The notes under the pieces: model-generated
Database searches by the model: none
Seen by the model: the letters and a program-made list of their open reading frames with translations, nothing else
Told to the model about the DNA's origin: nothing
Made by a program: the position numbers and the translations under genes
Assembly (NCBI RefSeq): GCF_041260155.1
Contig: NC_091942.1
Span: 8,202,501-8,266,500 of the forward strand
Direction of reading: 5' to 3'
Origin: Ptychodera flava
Taxonomy: Eukaryota > Hemichordata > Enteropneusta > Ptychoderidae
Length of the DNA stretch: 64,000 nt
Part shown: in pieces, positions 9,930 through 22,102 of the stretch
Position numbering within the stretch: position 1 is the stretch's first letter
Layout: each line of letters begins with the position of its first letter

Positions 9930-11985
9930 CTGTGCATTGGAAGAAAAATCTTACATTTTATGAAACTTCAAGATGCTGTGTTTGAATACTTGTCTTGTTT
10001 ATTTAAAGTATGGGATGAACGTATATTTCTGCCTTATTTCAGCTGCAGGAACTCAAGGCATTGTCTCACTTTGGGCAAGAATTCTGAAGTTTAGCTTTAC
10101 AAAGCATAATTTGTTAAATTAAGACAAATCATCAACAGTGATCATAAATTGCTCCATTGATAAGTCAATAAGTATATCTAATTAATGATGAGAATCAAAT
10201 TCTCCTGAATAAAACTCTTTCTTGGCAAAAGAGGTGATCTCTATGCTCATGTTTTGTTTCTTATGGCAAAATGGAACGTGGTCCCAGCAGGTTTAAGACG
10301 GAAATTTTCTGGTCTGCATCGTGTGTGGACATACGTCTACGCTGTTGAGTATTGAAAGATATCACTGCTTTGTTTTTATAAAATTCTTTTTTCTTTATAT
10401 TTTTCTCCATGGAGTTAACAATGGATATAGCTTCCATTTGAATTTCAAATATCAATAATTTAATTAAGGTAAATTGATGGTCTTGACCAAAATCTATTCT
10501 TGACTACACAAGACAATGGTTGTAAGTTTCGGAACTGTGTAAAAACATTACAACTCGAATTGCTGGTATGTAGCTTAGGATAGCAGAAATGGTGTATGTG
10601 CATCGGTTGGTGTTGTTTTGACTACGTCTGACCTCCTGCCTGACAAATTATGCAGAGCTGATTCCTTCATTATCGAGTCCTACTGGCTAGCTGGTAATTG
10701 CACCTGGCAGTGTCGGCAGCACCTCGATGTAAACAATATCTCTAGTTAGTCTGCCAGCAAAGTATCAACGCAAACCACTGCCAGATATGGGCTTCAGGTA
10801 GTGCTAGATTTAACATTTGAATTGCTTCAACAATCTGCAGTTTAAGTACAGCAACTCAATTACACACAGCTGCTGTTAGCTTGCTAGACAAGATTGTAAA
10901 CTGAGTCCAAGGCTTATGGCTCATCTACAACACAAAAATGTTTATATCCATTGTGTTTATGTGACATGTGAATTCGTTCGATCGAATGAAAAACTGACGT
11001 GTTTGTCAGTGTTGGCTGATATAAGCACTGTGGACACTGACATTGATCTCAAGGAGTGGTGCAGGTACCACCATATATTTTATAAAATTCTTTCTCCAAC
11101 AACAACCGATCCACATACACCATGTCTGCTATCCTAAGCTACATACCCAGCCATTCTGGCAAGGGTTGATGTTACAAGGATTCACACCTGATGAGAATAT
11201 GATAGCTAAGTGATATATTGGAAGGAAGAAAAAACTCACTACTCATCTAATAAATAAAAACTAATAGCCCCGTGACGATACTTCCTCTTGTTCATTCTAT
11301 GTTGATATCATTGTTACCATAAAAACATTTCCAAACCGTGAGTGATAACATTCAATGTTTCGATATCAGAAAACAAGAAAACGTTTTACAGTTAGCTTTC
11401 CTATAATAAAACACTGTTGGCATACTGAGATTAAACTCACGTATAATCCATCGTTTATGAAGGCATTGTATTTCTTGACTCAGAATTAGGACATCGACAG
11501 TATCAAGATCAAAATTTACAAACTTTTACTTTCAAGGACGAGGCACTTATCTTGCTGACATCATGCAAGGATAAAGTCAATGTTTTCATAAATAAACAAC
11601 AGATAACAAATAAAGATGTGAGGAATGTGAAGATACTGTATTTCAACACATGTGTATCTGAAAAAGTTTCGGAAAGGATGGAGTAATAAGATATCTTTTT
11701 ACTGAATATAAAATACTTCACATCGTTCTTAAACAATCCATGTATTGCTTAAAAGTATTGTCAATATTTCAGGCAATGTTGAAATATTTATCTTCGCCCA
11801 TTAGTGATAGCCCTGTGATGCCAATTGAAATTGTCATAACTCATAGACATGCAAGATACACAATACTATCAGAGTTGTTAAAATGGAATCAAGTGTTGTT
11901 TATCACAACATGGGCCGATATATGATTGCCTGGCACAGCAGGAGCCCCATCATACGATGTAATAAATATCAAGAGATGTACGTAC
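9930..11985. other. Intron between exons B1 and A2, duplicated segment
   Basis: No exon is seen. 9930-10700 matches 22103-22740 and 24012-24660. 10690-11760 matches 95-780 and 25790-26600. The segment is one of at least three related intron copies; differences are substitutions, indels and small losses. Confidence 0.6.
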
Positions 11986-12108
11986 ATTGTTCACAGTACT
12001 GTCCCAAGTAACAGTCTGGGCATCTGCAGGTGAATAGTACACATGAACCTGGTGTTGGTATGCACAGTCCTCCATTCTGACATTCGTTAGGTTGGCAGGC
12101 ATGAGTTA
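11986..12108 (-). CDS. EGF-like exon A2, left gene
   Basis: The exon is 123 nt, phase 1-1, with acceptor TTTCTGTAG and donor GTACGT on the minus strand. It encodes an eight-cysteine EGF-like module of spacing 4-5-6-4-1-2-5 with the CQNGG core, PGSC and CPDC. The layout is the same as exon A1, and both introns next to it are duplicates of those around A1, so A1 and A2 arose by segmental duplication. The start of the module reads HAC where most copies have DPC. Confidence 0.86.
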
Positions 12109-12440
12109 CTACAGAAAGGATGTTGACATGACGTTTATGACTTTGTAAGAAAAACATGAGAGCAATACAAATACTTTGCAGACTAATCAGTCAGTGATGA
12201 TAATTTTTTAGAGTATTTCTGATACCGTACAGGTATGTGTGTACAGACTTAGGTTTTCAATTTGGTCACCATTACCATATGAAACCCGATTTGATAGTTT
12301 AATGTGTTCGGATTGTCGTCTTAGTCCATATACGTGCAATTTTGATGATTAATTTCACTCAAGAGTAGAATTTAACTTAGTAACAATAATAGGCGAGCAG
12401 CAGACTTACCTATTTTTAACACTTAATTTACCCATATTAC

Positions 12441-13690
12441 ATACGGCCACATCATACGTCATTTGAAAGCTTTTATTTCTTCTTCAAGAAAATTGACGAT
12501 GTGGAGCTACAAAGTACATCAATACACCCTAATTTGCATAATTCACTCGGGTACCCAATTTGCATAAATGCAATATAAAATTAGGAAATTCATTGTTGAC
12601 TACTCTAAACATACTTTTAAACTACCGAGTGATAAATCAAATGAAAGATATTTTCATGTAAAATACAAAATGGATATCCAAAGAGATATTTAAATTGATT
12701 TCACTGAAATATTTTTATATTTATATTGAAAAAAATATTATCCCCTTCTGAATAACAATATTTTAACACATACAGCCACATCATACAGCCACAACATACG
12801 TCACTTGAAAGCGTATTATCTTTACTTTAAGAAAATGGACAATTTTGAGCTGATAAGTACGGCTATGGCCCTCATTTGCCTAATTCAAACTGGTACGCAT
12901 TAACTTAAATGCGATATAAAATTTGAAAATTCATTGTTAACTACTGTAAACATACTTTTAAACAATCGAGTGATATATCACATGAAAGGTATTTGCATGT
13001 AGAATACAAAATCGATGTCCAAAGAGATATTTAAATTGATTTTATTGAAATATTTTCATATTTCCCCTTTTTGAATAACAATATTTTAAAACTTTTAACA
13101 CATACAGCTTCATCATACAGTCACATCATACGTCATTTGAAAGCTTACTATCTCTACCTCAAGAAAACTGACAATGTTGAGCTGATAAGTACGGCCGTAG
13201 CCCCTAATTTGCAGTGCTCACACTTGTACGCACTTACGTAAATGTGATATAAAATTAGAAAATTTATTAACTACTCTAAACACACTTTGAACGATCGAGT
13301 GATATATCAAATGAAAGGTATTTGCATGTAGAATACAAAATAGGTATCCAAAGAGATATTAAAATGATTTTATTGAAATGTTTTCATATTTATATATTTC
13401 CCGTTTGAATAACAATATTTTAATAATTTTAACACATACAGCCACACCGTACAGCCTTATCATACGTCATTTGAAAGCTTCTTACCTTTGCTTCACGAAA
13501 ATTGACGATATGCAGCTGCCAAATAGGGCCGTAATTGTTAATTTGCATAATGCACACGGGTACCTAATTTGCATGAATCCGATATAAAATTATAAAATCC
13601 ATTGTTAAGTACTCTACACTTGCTTTTAAACAAATGAAAGGCATTTGCATATAACATAGAACTATGAACTCCTCATGCATCTCAAATATT
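12441..13690 (+). repeat. 335-bp tandem repeat, four copies (left arm)
   Basis: The shared phrase CATACGTC begins at 12453, 12795, 13127 and 13461, giving periods of 342, 332 and 334 bp. Each unit contains the same ordered landmarks: TTGAAAGCTT, a GGTACCCAATTTGCAT-like box and an AAGAGATATT box. Copies are diverged by substitutions and small indels. Confidence 0.8.
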
Positions 13691-15559
13691 CTTATTGAAT
13701 ATTTTCATTTAAATCGCGAATATCTTGACTTAATTTTAATATTCATAAAATTGTGTAGTAAAAACAAATAATGCCCGCATTATGGAGAACGTATATCTGA
13801 ACATTGTTATACAATTGATTTTTGTTTGTTTAGGATACGCATACTGGAACCTTTCCCTGTCTAATTCCCATAAAGCTGAACAACAACAACATATAAAACA
13901 CAATTGGGACTAATTTGGGATTATTGAATCTTCATATTTTTCAAATTTCTCAAACCTGTTTGATGACCTATAGCTGAGTGTTGCAATATTACAAATTACT
14001 CATAAAAACAAGTAAACTGAAAAGCAGATGAGCTTACATTTGCAGATTAATCCAACATCACTTCACAATCTAATCCCGAAATAGTTCCAATCGTGTTATA
14101 AATAGCTGTCTTTTGAATGGCCCTTTTGCATTATTGATGCCATTTTAGTTTGAATTTCTCTAGAAACCCTTTTTTATGGATAATCACTTGTTAACACATC
14201 TGTGTTACATCGATCGTTACAGTTCAGTTATGTGGAACATATAAACGGAAGGGACCATATTTCATTGTACGTATTTATTGGTATGTAATAAAGGGAAAGC
14301 AGCTAAACACATCGTTCATATCTTCGTTCTGTACGTTTTGTGTATAATATTGTGTATATTGTCAGCGTATATTATGCTTGACTGTTTTATAAAGTGTTGA
14401 TTGGCAAAGGCGAGTATTCCAGTTAACAGTAAATACTAACACAAATTTCAAGTTGGTACCTTATGCCCAAAATATACAAAATGACACCAACCAGGAAATA
14501 AGTTCGAAGGACACCTAATTATAAGTGGATGATGCAGCCAAACGTTTTACATATGATAATTTATTGACTATTTTCTCAAACAAATCGTGAAGAAATAACC
14601 AACATACATCAAAGACACAAAAGACTTTACACGGAAAATTGAGACAATAAAAGTTCCGGCCGATGCGGTTTTGGTAACACCTGACATTGTGTCAATGTAC
14701 ACTAATACACGACACAAAACAATTGAATCAATCGGCATTGCATTAAATCAGGAAAGATCATCAAATGATTACATAATCAAACAACCAACAACAAAATACA
14801 TGATAGCTTTGGTGAAAATAATATTGAAAAACAACACGTTTTAATTCAACGATGAATTTTACCGTCAGATGTTTGGGTGCAGTATAGAATCTCCAGCTTC
14901 ACCAGAAATTCCTGACATTACATTTCGCGAAACAAAATAACACAGAACAAATATCGTACTGACTGAGATTCCGAGACAATGTATGATTTTCATTGGAACT
15001 CAACACGAGCTTAATAAATTCATACCAAACATTAAAAAATGCATCCTACTCTGAAATTTTCGAAAGCCCTTCTCAAGAAATCATATCTTTACACCTCATT
15101 ATCCATGAAGGTCATCGGTGAAAAAAATTAACATTGTCGACTTTAGAACACACACACACAAAACCAACAGATACATGCAACCAAACGGCAAAATTCAAAG
15201 GTCTTGTTGAAGGCGAAACATTTTCAGGTCCCCTTAAAGGCAGATCAAAACTTTCAAATGCCCCTCTGCTATCCCTAAAAATTTTCGAATCCACCCTGAA
15301 TTCCTCCGTTCCCCTTACCGTTATTTGTGAACGTAGCCTAATAAATACATAAAAAAACATGACATGAAGCTACCCCACCATGTGATAAAAAACTGTCGAT
15401 TTTCCCCCGCCCAGTGAAAAAATTTCCTCTGAAAATTAATATTCCCATGCACACACATGCTGCAATGGCCTTCTATTTGGTTTCCATCGCGCAGTATATA
15501 CAGTGAGATGTGTCGTCAATTGCGATAGGCTAAGTAGTCTGGGGAACCGTTAAAAGGTA

Positions 15560-15830
15560 TAAGTGCTTGCCCTGTGTCCCCATCCCATGAAACACCATGG
15601 CTCAACTTTCCGTGTGCCCGTTTTAAAAGTAGCTTCCCCTCTCCTCGTTTTTCGCCAAGTCCTGTCCCCTGGACAATCAACCGATATCTTCCCTGCCCGA
15701 CAAAAACCCTAAAATTTGCTCCCCTGCCACCTAAAAATATGTCCCCTGCCCAAGCAAAATTAAAATTTACCCTGCCCTAAAAATTGCTCCCGGAATAGCC
15801 TTTTCGATGAATAGCTCCATTGGCTGCACC
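15560..15830. repeat. Dispersed pyrimidine-rich repeat
   Basis: This C/T-rich sequence inside the centre of the foldback element resembles 44150-44560, including a shared TAGCCTTTTCGATGA box at the right end. The open frames through it are compositional artefacts. Confidence 0.6.
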
Positions 15831-16508
15831 TGAAACTTCAGTGGAACAATGTGGTAACACATAAAATCAGTCAATCAGTGCACACGTTTTACCAACCGAA
15901 AATGAATTTTAAGCGACTGATGAAGACAACTGTTCTGGAAAGGTAGCATCAAATGATCGCAGTGTCATAGTAGTCTTTCCACTCCAGTGCGGGCTCAGGG
16001 CACGACACGTAGATTAGGGGTATGTCTCGCCATGGCAAATCAACACTTTACATAAAACAGTCAAACATAACATACACAAAATTCAAACAACTAAGATATG
16101 AACGATGTGTGGAGTTGCTTTCTCTTATTACATGTCACTAGTTGTGTCTGCTGTAAAATTAATCTTCACTGCACAGACCTTTTTTCCTGCCAAGGCAGTA
16201 ATCTTTTACTCATGACAATGCTGGTGAGGAAGAGGATGATGAATTTGTAGAATCACTAGATTTACTCGAAATGAATGATACTATATATTGTCATAAATGA
16301 GTTAGATCATGAACATGCAATTACTTTGAATGCGGCTTACTTTGACACATTGATTCGGCTACAGGGTTACTTTTCAACAACTACAATAGTGTCGTTCTTG
16401 GGTATCTTTCTTTATGTTTGTACTTAATGGTAATTGGTGATATTTTCCCAAAACATCTTTACGAAAAAATGTTGGCGTTTAAATTATTTACCACACATGT
16501 TAAAATCA

Positions 16509-16510
16509 AT

Positions 16511-16576
<66 letters not shown>
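16509..16576. repeat. (TA)n microsatellite
   Basis: About 65 bp of nearly pure TA repeats, within the foldback-like element beside its right arm. Confidence 0.95.
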
Positions 16577-16580
<4 letters not shown>

Positions 16581-16589
16581 ACCTTTGTA

Positions 16590-17370
16590 AATTATGCAAA
16601 TTTAGGGGTACGACCTTACTTGATAGTGCAACATTGTCAATTCATTTGGAGTTGAGATAATAAGCTTTCAAATGATGTATGATATAGCTGTATGATGTGG
16701 CTAATTTTTTAAAATGTTGTTAAAGGGAAAAATCTTTTTCAGTATAAATATGAAAATATTGCAGTGAAAACAATTTAAATATCTATTTGGGTATCCAGTT
16801 TGTATTCTACATGGAAATATCTATCATTTAATATATCACTCGATAGTTTAAAAGTGTTTACAGTAGTGAACAATAAATTTCTAATTTTATATCGCATTTA
16901 TGCAAATTGGGTACCCCTGTAAATTATGCCAATAAGGGGCTACTGCCGTACTTGACAGCTTAACATTGTCAATTTTCTTGAAGTAGAGATAATAAGCTTT
17001 AAAATGATGTATGATGTGGCTGTATGATGCGGCTGTTTTTGTTAAAATTTTACAATATTGTAATTCAAAAGTGAAAATATTTCTTTTAATATTAATATGA
17101 AAATATATCAGTGAAATCAATTTAAATATCTCTTTAGATATCCATTGTGTATTCTACATGCAAAAACCTTTCATTAATATATATCATTCGATAGTTTTAA
17201 AGTATGTTTAGAGTAGTAAACAATGAATTTTATATCGCACTTACGCAAACTGGGTACCTGTGTGAATAATGCAAATTAGAGGGTTATGGCCCTACTGTGC
17301 AGCACCACATTGTCAATATTCTAGAAATAGAGATAATAAGCTTTCAAATGACGTATGATGTGGTTGTATG
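16590..17370 (-). repeat. 335-bp repeat, inverted right arm
   Basis: Landmarks of the left-arm unit recur here in reverse complement: ATGTATGATG-type boxes near 16675, 17005 and 17350, with the GGTACC and ATATCTCTTT boxes between. Two full units and a part are present. Confidence 0.75.
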
Positions 17371-17789
17371 TAAGGTTGGTACATTAAACTCCTAAAATAC
17401 GGCCCTTTTTGTGGATTTGCCGCTCGCCCATAACGGTCGCCGCCATATTGTAAATAAACCTCTGTGTTTGCAAAGATACTTCTGATCTTAATATACGTTA
17501 AGGGACTGGAATAAATTACAGGGGGGCGGTGGTGGAGTGGGCCAGTGTTTTTCGAACCACAGCTTCATAAAAAATAGTGACCCTTCATAAGTTCTTGCAC
17601 AAAAATTAGTGTTCCTCCCCCTTGTCCGTGCATGGAAATGAGTGACCCTCCCTTGTTACTAAATACCTCCTAACAAACCCACAATGTGTTCAAGTCCCCC
17701 CTCTGACCTGCTATATTTTTGAAGTCCCCCCTCCCAAAAGGAAGGCAAAATGTGGCTGATATAATGCTTTTGTCCAAAAAATATCAAAT

Positions 17790-18830
17790 CATATGTGTGT
17801 GATAATTCATGTAAATGTTCTTTGCTTAAAGTGGCAGGTAAAAAGTGCATTCGTGTACAAAAAATGTAATGTTTAGATTTCATCAATAATGTTGATTCAC
17901 TTTACATGTTAGCCTATGAGAAAACTATGAACGTGTATTTTCCAATATAAAACTAGCAATATCTGTTCATGTATTGACGTTTAATAACTGATATAAATGT
18001 TTTTGATTAGCATGGGTTGTTTACAAGTGCACATGTGAACAAGAAATTTGATTTTGGAATTTTGCTGAAAATGTTGATCCACTATACATGGGAGTCTATG
18101 AAAAAACTGTAAGAAAACTGTTTTTCCTTATAAAAAAAAATGCACTATTTCTGCATATATGGACCCTGAATAAATGACATAATTGTACTTGATTAGAAGA
18201 AGGTGGTTTCATGTGCATTTGTGTACAAGAAATTTGATTTTGGCATTTCGCCTAAAATGTTGATCCACTATGCATTATAGTCTATGAGGAAACTATGAAT
18301 AATTTTTTTAAATTCAAAACTTGGTGAATCTGTGTAATTATGTATGCTTGATTATAGATATAAATGTACTTGATCAGAAGAGGGTGATTACACGTGCATT
18401 TGTGTACAAGAAATTTGATTTTGGTATTTCGCGTAAAATATTGATCCACTATACATTGTAGTCTGTGAGGAAACTGAATAATTTAAAAAAAACAAAACAA
18501 AACTAGCTAAATCTGTAAGCTTGGTTACTGATATTAATGTACTTGCAAGTCCATGTGTATGCAAGAATTATGATTTTAGAATTTCACCGTAATGTTGATC
18601 CACTATACATTGTAGTCTATTAGGAAACTATGAATAGTTTTTTAAATACAATACTCGGAAAATCTGTGTATTTATGTCTGCTTGATTATTGATATTAATG
18701 TACTTGGTTAGACTAAGGTGGTTACAAGTGCATGTGTGTGCAAGAAATTGGATTTTGGAATTTCACCGAAATGTTGATTCACTCTACATTGTAGGCTATG
18801 GGGAAACTACACATAACGCATAGATTATCT
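17790..18830. repeat. ~180-bp tandem repeat inside the TA element
   Basis: The box TTGATCCACTATACAT (or close variants) recurs near 17891, 18073, 18259, 18440, 18594 and 18773. Each unit also has a GTGTACAAGAAATTTGATTT box. Six diverged copies are present. Confidence 0.8.
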
Positions 18831-18990
18831 GCTCCTAAATTGTTATTCAAAGGTTGTTTGACCTGAAGCTTCTAGTTGTTATTGTTGACGCTTTGCACTA
18901 TTCTAGTTTGTATTCTGTGAAATTCCCCCAAAAATAAAAATGTACATACAGTGACATGAACGTTTGACAAGGACATATACCAAATGTATT

Positions 18991-19096
18991 GCCAACGGGA
19001 GAATGATATCAAATAAGTTATCTCCCAAATTGTTATTTAAAGGCCAATGGGAGAATGATATCAAATAAGTTATCTCCAAATTGTCGTTCAAAGGCT
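18991..19096. repeat. 53-bp tandem duplication
   Basis: Two consecutive near-identical units both contain GGGAGAATGATATCAAATAA, inside the TA-flanked element. Confidence 0.85.
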
Positions 19097-19435
19097 AAGT
19101 TGTGTACAACAGAGGAGTTGGGTAAGTAGAAATCATGACAACCTAAATCTTTTGCCTCAATGTGGCTGCTTGGATCATCAATAAACTGTTGAATATACCC
19201 TAAAACTTGCGCCAGGAGGGCGCGCCGAAATGGAAATGGCAGCAAATGAAACTGCCAGAAGGCATTTTTTCTTATTTTCAGTATTCCATATTCTTCAATA
19301 CGTGCACATGCAAGTTTAGCTTTGACGCATGAAAAAAGGTGACCCCATAGGCTTGCACAAAATTTTATGACCCTTCAAATGGCGACCCACTCCCATCACA
19401 CAGGCCCATCTCCCTGTAATTTATGTCCAGTCCCT

Positions 19436-20613
19436 TAGGGAATAAACACAGAAATGCTTTTCTATAATAACATAGGAAAATATTATCAAAAGTTCCTTTG
19501 TAATGTCCACGTTGCTATGTTTATTCACCGTTATATTTCAGAAACTTCCACAATATGCCAGTGGCTATTGAGAGTTTTCTTATACTTAAGCAAACTTCAA
19601 TTGTAGCTGCTTCTAGCATATTCAGCACTGCACTTTTCTTCGTTCTTAAGTACATGTTTTATTTTAATGTTTCAATAACATATTGCAAAATGTCATGCAC
19701 TTTACAAAATGCAGGAAAGTAAATAGTGTTGTTGTTTTTTGGTGAGTCAGAGCTATAATTTCGACCTTGAAAAAGCACTATAATCTATTCACAGAGCGGT
19801 TTTGTCAAGTGTTTAGTTTACATAACAGCAGTATTGTAAAAACGTGGCTGTCTGATTACGCATTTAATAGTCGCGCAAGCGGCTCACTGTTTACGCATGC
19901 GCAAATTCATAATATACCTATGCGAGTAACCGGAAGTGTACCCTACTTTTATGGGCGCCGCCATGTTTTTTGAGTGCTCGTAAACAAACAAATACGAAAT
20001 GTGCAAATTATTATATAACATGCTATTTGTAAAATATATCTCTTTTATTAGCCAGTAAGTATTATTATCCACCTTGTCGCTGATACAAAATATCGTTAAA
20101 ATAACGCATAAAAAATAGAAAAAGGGAGAAAACTGTCGTGCATATGAACGGGGCATACGCAAAGAATGCTTGGATTTAATTTTAGAAAAGCCTCCTGTGT
20201 CAATAATTAGATTCAAAAATTGCCAGTTTTTAGACGGGACGCTGTAGTTATCAGCTTGCAAGAGGAAGTTGGGCAGTGCGGTTACCATTGTAATGATAGT
20301 TATTGCGTAATACGTCCCTTGTTTAACGCAATAGGCTGTTATCATGGTAAAAATTGCCAATTTTTGTCCAACATTTTAACACATTACAGAAAATCTATAC
20401 CTGCACTGCTGCAGGATTTGTCGTTGTGTACGTACGTGAACTGCTTTCATCAGAGGGAAACTGGGGTAGTTGTCATATGAAGTAACAATTAATTCTATTT
20501 TATCATGACTCAATACAAATAACATTGCCAATCTTAACCCCTGGCGCGACACCAAGGGCTAAGCCCTATATAATATTACAATTTATGTTTTTTTATAGCT
20601 CTCACACCCTTAC
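19436..20613. other. Intron copy flanking exon B2
   Basis: 19437-19870 matches the intron before exons B1 and B4. About 19870-20590 is unique to this copy and interrupts the shared sequence just before the TTTTATAGCTC box, so it is probably an insertion. It holds open frames on both strands without a recognisable domain. Confidence 0.5.
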
Positions 20614-20736
20614 GTGTTTCACAATGTGTTCCGTTGAAACAGCCGGTACAACTACATGTGTACAGTGTACATGAGCCAGGAACACTCTCACACACACCAC
20701 CATTGAGGCATGGATTGTCTTGACAGGGATCCATCA
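20614..20736 (-). CDS. EGF-like exon B2, left gene
   Basis: The exon is 123 nt, phase 1-1, with acceptor GTGCACAG and donor GTAAGG on the minus strand. It encodes an eight-cysteine EGF-like module of spacing 4-5-6-4-1-2-5 with LNGGVC and PGSC. It shares its flanks and its C-E-T ending with exons B1 and B4. A second, damaged copy of the same exon lies 170 bp upstream in transcription (20908-21031). Confidence 0.85.
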
Positions 20737-20907
20737 CTGTGCAATAGATGAGAAAAGAATTTTACGTTACACCATCAAACTTCAAGGTGTTGTGTTTGAA
20801 TACTTGTGTTGTTGATTTATAAAGAGAGAGGTTTTGTCAATTGTTTAGTTTTAATTGAAGCGGTATCGTAAAACTTTCTGTATGATTACGCACTTAATAC
20901 AATTATT

Positions 20908-21031
20908 GTTTCACAACGTGTTCTGGTCAAACAGCCTGTACAAGTACAGACATCATGCAGTGTACAGGAGCCAGGAAAAGCCCAACACACGCCATTACAG
21001 GGGCAAAGCTTGTTTTGGCAGGGAACAATCG
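20908..21031 (-). pseudogene. Dead EGF-like exon with deleted donor site
   Basis: The sequence reads as a subfamily-B EGF module (PGSC, TCTGC and RCET are visible). The C2 region is altered to LCPCNG, adding an unpaired cysteine. The acceptor GCACAG is present. At the other end the sequence jumps from the last codons straight into the shared downstream intron: about 25 bp holding the GTAAG donor, present at 9798-9803 and 20608-20613, is missing. It is therefore predicted not to be spliced as an internal exon. This is inferred from comparison with its paralogues. Confidence 0.75.
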
Positions 21032-21909
21032 CTGTGCAAGGAGGGAAAAAATCGTGCATTCCATTGTCAAACACCCAGGTGTTGTGTTTAATTACTTGCC
21101 TTGTTTATTTATACTATGGGATTAATATATATTTCTACTTTATTTCAGTTGCAGCAACAGAAGGCACTGTCTCACATTGGGCAAGAACTCTGAAATTCGG
21201 CTTTACAAAGCAGAATGAATTACTAAGACAGATAATAAACACTGATTATAAATTGTTCCATTGAATAGTAAATCAATATCAAATTCTCCTGAATGAAATT
21301 CTCTGTTGGAAAAGAGGTGATGTCTATGCTCATGTTTTATTTATAATGGCAAAATACACCCTGGGACAGTTTTAAGAACTTTTATAGTGTTTTTCTTGTA
21401 TGCATCATGTGTGGAAAAATCTTTCAAGCCAGTTGAGAATTGAAACATATCACTGCTTTGTTGCTATAGAAATCATTTTTATATTTGTCTGCATAGAGTT
21501 AACACGGAGTATGGCTGCCATTTGAATTTCGGATATCAATAATTTAATTAGGGGAATTTGATGATCTTTAAGCAACATCTATTCTTGATTACGATAGAGA
21601 ACAGTTTAAAGTCTCCCTTGGCGAAAATTTGAACAGGTGTTTAAAACTTTTATTTTCCAAGGCACATACTGCTCCATAGAGTTCATATACAATTCTTCTT
21701 AAAAAAATTGTAGCGAATGAAATATGATTTCACTTGGTTCAAAATTATAAAAACATTATAGAAAATTATAAAAATTGGTAAAATGTTGCATTAAAACTTT
21801 AGTCGGAAAAATTACAGCATTTAAAGGGTTAAATCTCTTCCCTTTTGGGGCAAAAAGTTCAACTTTTTAACTTCATCTCGCACATTGAAGAGATAATACA
21901 TGTACTTAC

Positions 21910-22032
21910 ACTGTGTACAGAACTGGCCGGTGTAACACTCTGTGCATACACATGTGAACACCAGGCAGGAGTTGTCAGCCTGGAAACAAGTACCTCCGTT
22001 GGCACAGTGATTCGGTTGGCAAGGGTCTAACA
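21910..22032 (-). CDS. EGF-like exon C, left gene
   Basis: The exon is 123 nt, phase 1-1, with acceptor ATTTCAG and donor GTAAGT on the minus strand. It encodes an eight-cysteine module of spacing 4-5-6-4-1-2-5 with CANGG, DNSC and CTECYTGQFC. It resembles subfamily A in the CYTGQ end but has its own introns. A truncated subfamily-B exon begins 24 bp beyond its acceptor side, so a duplication breakpoint lies in the intron directly next to this exon. Confidence 0.87.
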
Positions 22033-22055
22033 CTGAAATGCAATAGAATAACAAA

Positions 22056-22102
22056 ACACGCACCACCTTTGAAACATTGAATGCCTTGGCAGGGATCATA
22101 CA
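22056..22102 (-). pseudogene. Truncated EGF-like exon (first third only)
   Basis: The acceptor GTGCACAG and the first ~15 codons (YDPCQGIQCF...) match exon B1. The match then ends abruptly in the intron of exon C. The remaining cysteines and the donor are missing. The upstream intron (22103-23200) still matches the intron of B1, so this is the broken edge of a segmental duplicate. Confidence 0.8.

Larger units (their letters stand above)
12390..17429. mobile_element. Foldback-like DNA element with tandem-repeat arms
   Basis: The element is about 5.0 kb, inserted into a duplicated intron of the left gene. The ends carry inverted GGCGAGC / GCTCGCC. Flanks show a possible 4-bp duplication ATAA (12386-12389, 17430-17433). 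Paralogous introns near 1055 and 23355 lack the insert. The left arm has four direct copies of a 335-bp unit; the right arm has about two to three copies in inverse orientation. Inside lie a second inverted pair (about 14280-14420 and 16020-16140) and a TA microsatellite. No transposase frame was found, so it looks non-autonomous. Long inverted arms made of tandem repeats are the hallmark of foldback elements. Confidence 0.65.
17501..19435. mobile_element. Non-autonomous DNA transposon, TA target site
   Basis: The element is 1,935 bp, bounded by TA on both sides (17499-17500 and 19436-19437), with terminal inverted repeats starting AGGGACTGGA and followed by an AAATTACAGGG box. Element-free intron paralogues near 9345 and 23418 read across the site with a single TA. 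The inside holds a ~180-bp tandem array and no transposase. A related single end occurs at 48616. TA duplication fits Tc1/mariner-like and some other superfamilies; I do not assign one. Confidence 0.8.

Noticed and set aside
15574..15780. Open frame of about 68 codons on the plus strand
   Set aside because: It runs through a C/T-rich dispersed repeat that recurs near 44.2 kb; no domain or codon signal.
19884..20360. Minus-strand frame of 158 codons
   Set aside because: No domain, no splice-consistent neighbours, and a frame on the other strand of similar quality; probably chance within an inserted intron segment.
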